Shown here: in pieces, positions 6,785 to 11,818 of the stretch
Position numbering within the stretch: the stretch's first letter is position 1
Layout: each line of letters begins with the position of its first letter
Assembly: GCA_023393375.1 (NCBI GenBank)
Contig: JAEWLI010000178.1
Span: 1 to 11,818 of the forward strand
Direction of reading: 5' to 3'
Length of the DNA: 11,818 bases
Origin: Bacteroidota bacterium
Lineage (GTDB): Bacteria; Bacteroidota; Bacteroidia; Cytophagales; Cyclobacteriaceae
Program-made: the position numbers and the translations under genes
The notes under the pieces: generated by a model
The model's input: only the letters and a program-made list of their open reading frames with translations
What the model was told of the DNA's origin: nothing
The model's database searches: none

Positions 6785-7956
6785 ATCCTTGAAGCTAGTA
6801 ATACCACTTTTTTGTTTAACATATTGGTAGTAAAAAATAGAAAACTATCCCCTCCGTCATTAAAACCTGTTTCTTTCTTGACCTTTTCAACCGACAAAGG
6901 GAAATTTCTGACAACAACATTTACCTTTTTTTCAGGAATTACCTTTTTTAATGCTTTTAAATCATACTTAAATACTTCACTCACATTATATATTCTGCCT
7001 GGAAACCCTGGGCAGATATGATGACTGGTATATAAATGAGAATTTACATGAAGTTTGGAGAGGTTGAATTTTTGAGATAATATTTTGAAAGCACCAGATT
7101 TTAAAACTGCGGCATTAGGTTCAAATAAGTAAGTTTGGGGCAAATCATACGCCACTTTTGCTCCCAATTCCTCAGATTTACTGAATATAAACACCTCTTT
7201 TTCTGTTCCTGTTATATTAACGGCATGCCGAATAGGTTCACCTGAAAAACCCCGTTTAAGAAAATATAGTGTTTCCTTGAGATCATTGTTGATAGAAACA
7301 ATATGAATAGCAGCCACATACTTCAATTCATCTACTGCTGCTGCAATATCCATCATCGGACTCAGCTTAAGCAATACGTTGGAGGTTTTTGATAAAATTT
7401 TGGGTAAAAGACGAGCCATGTCAGGTTCACTTTCACTCATCAAAAAGACCTTTTTGTTGGTTCTGCGGGAAGGATCTAAATAAATTAAATCTGCTGAAGG
7501 AAGATTATTAATAATCGTTTCAGCATCACCCTGGACTACCTTAATATTTTTAGCACCTAAAATATTAAAGTTATGTTTTGCAATTTCAGCTAATACCGTA
7601 TTTTTTTCCACATAAATGCATTCATCAAATGCTTCTGCGAAATAAAAACAATCAATACCCATACCACCAGTCAAATCAATCATGCGGTTTCCTTTAATAA
7701 GTGCAGCTTTATATTGTGCAGCAACTTGAGAGGACGATTGCTCTACAGATACAACAGGAGGATAATAAATATCCTGATTCTGATACCATTCTGGAAGCTT
7801 TTTTCTAGCTTTTTGTCGGGATTGGATTTGACCAGCTATATCAGTTATGGCAACACCAGAAATATTTTTATACTTTAATGATAAAACAAAAGGATCATGT
7901 TGTTCATGACCCTTTATAAACTTTTGTATTTCCGGTAATAGTAAATCTTTGTTCAA
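6781..7956 (-). CDS. Class I SAM-dependent methyltransferase with THUMP-like domain
   Basis: This 391-residue cytoplasmic protein belongs to a Bacteroidota methyltransferase family with a THUMP-like C-terminal domain (Pfam THUMP_like; PG_1098 group). An N-terminal helical region (1-60) precedes the Rossmann methyltransferase core. Motif I is DLTGGMGID (94-102). The acidic ribose-binding residue is E117 in YVEKN, VQGDAE (141-146) is the next motif, and the catalytic-type loop is LIYLDPSRR (158-166). The region after about 275 contains YLFEPNAAVLKSG and VVVRNFPL...DGGDSFLFF, typical of the THUMP-like domain. A THUMP-like domain suggests an RNA substrate, perhaps rRNA or tRNA, but the target is not known to me. 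The start is a TTG at 7956, only 2 nt after the asd stop, so it is probably cotranslated with asd. It ends convergently against the small membrane protein. Confidence 0.88.
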   Translation of the reverse strand: MNKDLLLPEIQKFIKGHEQHDPFVLSLKYKNISGVAITDIAGQIQSRQKARKKLPEWYQNQDIYYPPVVSVEQSSSQVAAQYKAALIKGNRMIDLTGGMGIDCFYFAEAFDECIYVEKNTVLAEIAKHNFNILGAKNIKVVQGDAETIINNLPSADLIYLDPSRRTNKKVFLMSESEPDMARLLPKILSKTSNVLLKLSPMMDIAAAVDELKYVAAIHIVSINNDLKETLYFLKRGFSGEPIRHAVNITGTEKEVFIFSKSEELGAKVAYDLPQTYLFEPNAAVLKSGAFKILSQKFNLSKLHVNSHLYTSHHICPGFPGRIYNVSEVFKYDLKALKKVIPEKKVNVVVRNFPLSVEKVKKETGFNDGGDSFLFFTTNMLNKKVVLLASRI

Positions 7957-7958
7957 GA

Positions 7959-8954
7959 TTATCCGATCAGTCCTTTTCCTGCCAGATATTCCACGATTTG
8001 CACCGCATTAGTAGCTGCTCCTTTTCTTAAATTATCAGCCACAATCCACATGTTCAGGGTTTTTGGCTGAGATTCATCCCTTCTGATCCTTCCTACAAAT
8101 ACTTCATCTTTATTGTGTGAGGTAAGTGGCATAGGATAAACATTATTTTTAACATCATCCTGAAGAACAACTCCTGGTGCATCAGATAAGATGGCTTTTA
8201 TTTCATCGATATCAAACTCATTTTCAAATTCAATATTTACGGCTTCGGAATGCCCTCCCATCACGGGTACCCTTACTGTAGTGGCTGTAACTTTGATATT
8301 ATCATCACCCAGAATTTTACAGGTTTCCTTCACCATTTTCATTTCTTCTTTTGTATATCCATTATCGAGGAACACATCAATATGAGGCAACACATTCAGG
8401 TCGATTTTATGAACATATGCTTTCGGGCCGTCATTAATACCAGCTCTCTCATCCATCAACTGGTCTACAGCCTTTTTACCTGTACCAGTCACTGATTGAT
8501 AGGTAGATACGACTACCCGCTTAACTTTATATTTAGTATGTAAAGGAGCCAATACTACAACCATTTGAATGGTTGAGCAATTTGGATTAGCTATTATCTT
8601 GTCATCCTTGGTAAGAATATTCGCATTAATTTCCGGAACAACCAATTTGTGGTCCGGACTCATTCTCCATGCTGAAGAATTATCAACCACTGTAGTACCT
8701 GCAGCTGCAAATTTAGGAGCCCACTCTAGCGAAGTACTCCCACCTGCAGAGAAAATGGCCACATCTGGCTTTTGATCTACCGCATCTTGCATTCCTATCA
8801 CTGTGTATTCCTTACCCTTGAAAGTAGCCTTTTTGCCTACTGATCGCTCAGAAGCAACCAATAACAATTCGTCAAAAGAAACATTTCTGGCTTCCAGAAC
8901 TTTTAGCATTTCGCCACCAACTAGCCCGGTAGCACCTACCACTGCAACTTTCAT
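7959..8954 (-). CDS. asd: Aspartate-semialdehyde dehydrogenase
   Basis: This 331-residue enzyme performs the NADPH-dependent reduction of L-aspartyl-4-phosphate to L-aspartate 4-semialdehyde, the branch point to lysine/diaminopimelate, threonine and methionine. The N-terminal Rossmann motif is VAVVGATGLVG (3-13). VVPEIN (105-110) precedes the active-site loop ANPNCSTIQ, with catalytic Cys at 126. SVTGTGKKAVDQL follows. R228 and H235 in RVPVMGGH are the substrate-binding Arg and acid/base His, with the same spacing as in characterised ASADHs. PMPLTSHNKDEVFVGRIRRD near the C-terminus is typical of the bacterial branch. The length is normal and nothing appears missing. The start is the ATG at 8954, with a TAACTTTG promoter box 35 bp upstream. 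The methyltransferase gene follows after 2 nt. Confidence 0.97.
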   Translation of the reverse strand: MKVAVVGATGLVGGEMLKVLEARNVSFDELLLVASERSVGKKATFKGKEYTVIGMQDAVDQKPDVAIFSAGGSTSLEWAPKFAAAGTTVVDNSSAWRMSPDHKLVVPEINANILTKDDKIIANPNCSTIQMVVVLAPLHTKYKVKRVVVSTYQSVTGTGKKAVDQLMDERAGINDGPKAYVHKIDLNVLPHIDVFLDNGYTKEEMKMVKETCKILGDDNIKVTATTVRVPVMGGHSEAVNIEFENEFDIDEIKAILSDAPGVVLQDDVKNNVYPMPLTSHNKDEVFVGRIRRDESQPKTLNMWIVADNLRKGAATNAVQIVEYLAGKGLIG

Positions 8955-8989
8955 TTTATTATATTTTTAGCGTTTTATTAAATCGGTTG

Positions 8990-8997
8990 CAAAGTTA
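8990..8997 (-). promoter_or_regulatory. Putative -7 promoter element for asd
   Basis: The minus strand reads TAACTTTG, a full TAnnTTTG match, 35 bp upstream of the asd ATG. The inferred leader is about 30 nt. I do not see TTG at the expected -33 spacing. The same octamer is found before the ABC exporter gene. Confidence 0.55.
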
Positions 8998-9049
8998 AAT
9001 AAAATTATTAATTATAAGTGTGGTAAGCGTTTTTGATAATGAAATAAAT

Positions 9050-9664
9050 TTAAGCCATTTGTACTTCTGATGATATTTGATTTTTCTTATATGGGGTCTT
9101 ATCAGAAACTGATACTACTATTAATAAGATAATATCAATAAAAATTCCGAATACCTGAGAAAAGCCCATAGACATACTCAGAAAACTTCCTGATGCATCA
9201 ACAGACAACATGATCACTTTAAAAATTCCGAAAATGACAGATAAAATCAAGGTTGAATACAGCAAAATCAGCGTGAATTTTTGAGGTAATAATAAAAATA
9301 ATCCACTCAACATATAAATAAAAGAAATAATCAATCCCATATAAGCCAGTCTTACCACCCATATTTTTGTAAATTCTGACACATAAAACATGCTTTTCAT
9401 CATTGAATTTAATTGCTCACCAGAGATATTGGTTTCAACTGACGATGATAAACCAGTTGTACTGTCATACTCATTATCAGGATTGTAGAAATCAATAGTA
9501 TCAGCGGTGCTTGTTTGATACTCTTCGGAAAAAACATTCATCATTTCCTGCTGCATTTCAATCATACCAGGCATATTTATTGATTGAATGTCACTCAAAA
9601 TACTACATCCGCCGAATAACAGCATCAGAATACCGACTACGATTCCCCAAGTAGGTGTTTTCAT
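9050..9664 (-). CDS. Four-helix membrane protein of unknown function
   Basis: I do not recognise a named family. The 204-residue protein has predicted membrane segments near residues 7-26, 104-126, 131-153 and 166-186. A polar, Met/Gln- and Ser/Thr-rich loop of about 75 residues lies between the first and second segments (LSDIQSINMPGMIEMQQEMM onwards) and a short charged tail follows the last. A Cys at position 20 in LLFGGC is suggestive of a lipobox, but Phe at -3 is poor and the other segments argue for a polytopic protein. I place the start at the ATG at 9664-9662. An in-frame TTG nine bases upstream (9673-9671) lies inside the TAAATTTG promoter box and so is probably not translated. The gene stands alone between the DUF1684 gene and asd. 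No clear terminator follows it, so some read-through into asd is possible. Confidence 0.8.
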   Translation of the reverse strand: MKTPTWGIVVGILMLLFGGCSILSDIQSINMPGMIEMQQEMMNVFSEEYQTSTADTIDFYNPDNEYDSTTGLSSSVETNISGEQLNSMMKSMFYVSEFTKIWVVRLAYMGLIISFIYMLSGLFLLLPQKFTLILLYSTLILSVIFGIFKVIMLSVDASGSFLSMSMGFSQVFGIFIDIILLIVVSVSDKTPYKKNQISSEVQMA

Positions 9665-9670
9665 TGTGTA

Positions 9671-9697
9671 CAAATTTATTAATTAACGATTTGACAA
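9671..9697 (-). promoter_or_regulatory. Promoter of the four-helix membrane protein gene, near-leaderless
   Basis: The minus strand reads TAAATTTG at 9678-9671, with TTG at 9697-9695 giving a short 16-bp spacing. Only six bases (TACACA) separate the -7 box from the ATG at 9664, so transcription would begin within a few bases of the start codon. That implies a leaderless or almost leaderless mRNA. The short spacing makes the -33 element uncertain. Confidence 0.5.
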
Positions 9698-9734
9698 TAT
9701 CTGAAAAAAAAATGTGAATCCAAAAAATACTTCG

Positions 9735-10325
9735 CTATAAATTTTTGATTCCTGCTTTTATGGGAATGTCGATATGATTTTCTTGAGGTGGTATTGGGCA
9801 GGAATAAATATGATGGTATGCACAACTCGGATGATAGGCTTTATTAAAGTCAATTATTATCGAATCACCAAACGGAATTCTCAGATCAATATAGCGTCCG
9901 CCAACATAAGTTTCTTCACCGTTTGTTTTATCTGTAAATGGTAAAAATAAGTAATCGCGATATTTTTCGATATTACGCAATTGATGACTCTGATAGATAT
10001 TTAGCTTATATTCTTTTCCATCAATTTCAAATATAGCTTCACCATATTTTTCATAAGTAGGCAAGCGGTCTGTAGAAGTTTTCATTTTAAATGGGGCTGT
10101 ATTTTCTGTTCTGATGAATTTAGCCTCTACTTGAAATTTATTATTGATTGGGAAAAAATTCAATCCTTTGAATCTCTTCAAATCATTCTTTTTTAATGGT
10201 GAAGTTTCAGGATTCTTAAATTCTTCATTTAGTTCTTTTTGAAATTCCAGGATTTCTTTTGTATGGTCTTGTGCTTCAAGTTGTACTGTTTGGAGTATGA
10301 TGATAAGGATAATTACACACTTCAT
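9735..10325 (-). CDS. Secreted DUF1684 family protein
   Basis: This 196-residue protein matches DUF1684 (PF07920 type). The family block runs from GKEYKLNIYQ (103-112) through YLFLPFTDKTNGEETYVGGRY (125-145) and ends in DFNKAYHPSCAYHHIYSCPIPP (159-180) and ENHIDIPIKAG. The function of the family is not established; the Cys/His-containing signature (C168, H171, H172, C177) is its most conserved-looking part. The first 18 residues, MKCVIILIIILQTVQLEA, form a signal peptide with a plausible cut after LEA, so the protein is exported to the periplasm or beyond. The start is the ATG at 10325, not the open frame reaching 10391, because it gives the signal peptide and has an AAGAGATC purine stretch directly upstream. 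It begins 8 bp after the exporter small-subunit stop, so it is probably the third gene of that operon. Confidence 0.88.
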   Translation of the reverse strand: MKCVIILIIILQTVQLEAQDHTKEILEFQKELNEEFKNPETSPLKKNDLKRFKGLNFFPINNKFQVEAKFIRTENTAPFKMKTSTDRLPTYEKYGEAIFEIDGKEYKLNIYQSHQLRNIEKYRDYLFLPFTDKTNGEETYVGGRYIDLRIPFGDSIIIDFNKAYHPSCAYHHIYSCPIPPQENHIDIPIKAGIKNL

Positions 10326-10333
10326 GATCTCTT

Positions 10334-10798
10334 TTATTGAAGGTGTTTTTTGAAAATAATGTGCATAACAGCAATCCCTAAAGAAAGGCAACTTAATATA
10401 ATGCCGGTTTTTATACCATTTGTTACTGTATCCATCAGCAACTGACTGTTATTATCAGGATCAGCATAAGTAAGGTGAATTACTCCCATCATAGTTTTAA
10501 AAGCATAAGTACCAGGAACCATCGGGATCACTCCAGGTATGGTGAAGACTGATGCAGGGGTATGAACTTTATGACTGAAATATTCACCAATTAATCCTAC
10601 CATAGTTGCACCAATCAAAGTTCCTGCTTCTATACTTACTCCGTAATAGATTAGGATAGCACGCAAAGTATGGGCAAATGCCCCGCAAAAAGCACAAACA
10701 GGAAGCGTTCTAACCGGTACGTTGAACAGAATAGCAAATCCTGTAGCAGCAATTCCTGCCCAAAAAGCATTTTGAAGAAAAAACCAAAATAAATCCAT
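10334..10798 (-). CDS. Threonine/serine exporter, small subunit (ThrE_2/YjjB-like)
   Basis: This 154-residue inner-membrane protein corresponds to the C-terminal half of ThrE and to E. coli YjjB. Four or five hydrophobic segments are visible (about 5-25, 33-51, 57-72, 83-106, 130-150). The signature FTIPGVIPMVPGTYAFKTM (85-103) matches the YjjB pattern, and the early NVPVRTLPVCAFCGAFAH (26-43) also aligns with remembered YjjB sequence. With the large subunit it should form a Thr/Ser (or related dicarboxylate/amino acid) exporter driven by the proton motive force; the substrate is inferred from the family. The start is the ATG at 10798, one base after the TAA of the large subunit (TAATATG). 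An upstream in-frame TTG at 10813 would overlap that gene and is unlikely. This tight junction supports translational coupling and a 1:1 complex. Confidence 0.9.
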   Translation of the reverse strand: MDLFWFFLQNAFWAGIAATGFAILFNVPVRTLPVCAFCGAFAHTLRAILIYYGVSIEAGTLIGATMVGLIGEYFSHKVHTPASVFTIPGVIPMVPGTYAFKTMMGVIHLTYADPDNNSQLLMDTVTNGIKTGIILSCLSLGIAVMHIIFKKHLQ

Positions 10799-10799
10799 A

Positions 10800-11588
10800 T
10801 TATAGATGATCAATACCTAATAATTTCATTGCTACTATTAACCCCAATGCAATATTTAATGAGATAATAGCTCCTATCAAAGCCCTGGTAAGTCCCACCA
10901 TTGTATAATTATCTACTACATCTTTGATAGCATTGATCATTGGCACTCCGGGTACCAATAGCAAAACGGAAGCTGCTAAAGCCACATTAGGCTCAGGTGA
11001 CAAATTAAAATAAGCAGCTGTCCCAGCTAAAATTGACGCACAAAAAGATACTATCGTGATAATAAGGAAAAGATTATACTCTCGTTTTACCAATTCCTGT
11101 CGTATAAACATACCAAAGGAAGCTGAAAAAAAAGTGATAATAAAAACCATCCAGTCGCCTTGAAACAATCTGCTAAATGCTGCACAAGCTAAACCCACCA
11201 TTATCACAACTATCCATCGAGAATAATGAGAATGAATACTACTAATCCGATTTAATTCTTCTCTCACATATTTCCTGTCTAGTCCTTCTCTTAGAACTCT
11301 CCAACTTAATTTACTTATCGCAGAAATGATTGTCATATTTACTGCATGTCTTCTCACACTTCGTATTTTTGTGCGAAAACCTTCTTCACTGGTAGTGGTG
11401 ATCATGATGGAATTATGGGAAATAAAAATGTCGATCGCTTCACAGCCTAACCCGTTTCCCATTCTTGTGATAGTTCTTTCAATTCGTTGGCTATCTGCAC
11501 CAAACCTCATCAATAATTGACCTGTCCATAACATCAAATCAACTACATCTGCGAGTATGATTGCATCGGCTTTTTTAGTGGTTGTCAT
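10800..11588 (-). CDS. Threonine/serine exporter, large subunit (ThrE/YjjP-like)
   Basis: This 262-residue protein matches the ThrE family (PF06738). A cytoplasmic N-terminal domain (about 1-118) contains LMLWTGQLLMRFGADSQRIE (18-37) and AIDIFISHNSIMITT. It is followed by about five membrane segments (125-142, 146-163, 172-194, 203-218, 234-256). The family hallmark LLLVPGVPMINAIKDVVDNY (209-228) is intact. In actinobacterial ThrE the two halves are fused; here, as in E. coli YjjP/YjjB, they are separate genes. The start is the ATG at 11588; a TTG 24 bases upstream (11612) lies inside the -7 box and cannot be in the mRNA if that promoter is used. It is the first gene of a probable three-gene operon and lies downstream of the rRNA terminator. 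Confidence 0.92.
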   Translation of the reverse strand: MTTTKKADAIILADVVDLMLWTGQLLMRFGADSQRIERTITRMGNGLGCEAIDIFISHNSIMITTTSEEGFRTKIRSVRRHAVNMTIISAISKLSWRVLREGLDRKYVREELNRISSIHSHYSRWIVVIMVGLACAAFSRLFQGDWMVFIITFFSASFGMFIRQELVKREYNLFLIITIVSFCASILAGTAAYFNLSPEPNVALAASVLLLVPGVPMINAIKDVVDNYTMVGLTRALIGAIISLNIALGLIVAMKLLGIDHL

Positions 11589-11609
11589 AATGAATTGATA
11601 TTTAGAGCG

Positions 11610-11617
11610 CAAATTTA
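11610..11617 (-). promoter_or_regulatory. Putative -7 promoter element of the exporter operon
   Basis: The minus strand reads TAAATTTG, a full match to TAnnTTTG, 21 bp upstream of the ATG of the large exporter subunit. The inferred transcription start is near 11605, giving a leader of about 15-18 nt. No TTG is seen at -33; that position is taken by the palindrome at 11629-11646. Confidence 0.55.
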
Positions 11618-11628
11618 GAAAAGGAATG

Positions 11629-11646
11629 AATATCTATTTAGATATT
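11629..11646. promoter_or_regulatory. Perfect palindrome at the exporter promoter, possible operator
   Basis: AATATCTA (11629-11636) and TAGATATT (11639-11646) are perfect 8-bp inverted arms separated by TT. The site begins 11 bp upstream of the -7 box, at about -24 to -41 from the inferred transcription start, where the -33 element would be. A symmetric 18-bp site in this place fits binding of a dimeric regulator. It is AT-rich, so chance cannot be excluded. Confidence 0.35.
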
Positions 11647-11690
11647 GTCTATAAATATGATTAGCTACAAATGAGATTACATATTGGGCA

Positions 11691-11718
11691 AAAAAAAGGC
11701 CCCGATTTTTCGGGGCCT
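11691..11718 (-). terminator. Intrinsic terminator of the rRNA operon
   Basis: On the minus strand, AGGCCCCGA pairs with TCGGGGCCT across an AAAA loop (arms 11710-11718 and 11697-11705), followed by a run of seven T (11697-11691). It lies about 11 bp after the 3' end of the 5S rRNA gene, in the right orientation, so it ends the rRNA transcript before the exporter operon. Confidence 0.9.
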
Positions 11719-11728
11719 GATAACAGGT

Positions 11729-11818
<90 letters not shown>

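Noticed and set aside
9602..9610. Lipoprotein lipobox in the four-helix membrane protein (LLFGGC)
   Set aside because: Phe at -3 is a poor fit and three further membrane segments follow, so a lipid-anchored product is unlikely.
10326..10391. N-terminal extension of the DUF1684 protein up to 10391
   Set aside because: The extra 22 residues overlap the exporter small-subunit gene and would bury the signal peptide that begins at the ATG at 10325.
10799..10813. TTG at 10813 as start of the exporter small subunit
   Set aside because: It overlaps the end of the large subunit gene. The ATG at 10798 gives the N-terminus expected from YjjB-like proteins.

Overview
The window looks like ordinary chromosome from a low-GC member of the Bacteroidota, probably a Cytophagales-like marine or environmental bacterium; the order is an inference from protein character only. 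Support comes from the compact rimP-nusA-infB cluster without ylxR, rbfA or truB between its members, the six intergenic TAnnTTTG boxes (the Bacteroidota -7 promoter element), weak or absent Shine-Dalgarno sequences, a THUMP-like methyltransferase and a DUF1684 protein typical of the phylum, and a Bacteroidota-like 5S rRNA.

Layout, left to right. Positions 1-895 (minus) hold the N-terminal half of an ABC exporter that runs off the left edge. A divergent intergenic region follows, then a GNAT N-acetyltransferase (1123-1686, plus). Next is the translation/transcription operon rimP-nusA-infB (1854-6537, plus). It has a well-matched promoter and a short leader with a terminator-like hairpin, and it ends at a strong bidirectional terminator (6553-6588). 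A 61-codon membrane-protein ORF (6599-6784, plus) lies beyond that terminator and overlaps by 4 bp the convergent end of the next unit.

Everything from 6781 to the right end is on the minus strand. Reading leftwards from the right edge, it holds: the 3' part of a 5S rRNA gene (end of an rRNA operon) with its terminator; a two-subunit threonine/serine exporter (ThrE large plus small subunit) followed by a secreted DUF1684 protein; a four-helix membrane protein of unknown function with its own, almost leaderless promoter; and asd (aspartate-semialdehyde dehydrogenase) closely followed by a THUMP-like class I methyltransferase.

Functionally, the centre of the window serves ribosome maturation, transcription elongation and translation initiation. 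The right part includes a key enzyme of Thr/Met/Lys biosynthesis about 2 kb from a predicted Thr/Ser exporter. I see no mobile element, CRISPR array, defence system or biosynthetic cluster. The most interesting signals are regulatory: the rimP leader hairpin with overlapping small ORFs, a perfect palindrome at the exporter promoter, and the small ORF trapped between a terminator and a convergent gene. Several protein starts were moved from upstream TTG codons to ATG because two of those TTGs lie inside promoter -7 boxes.
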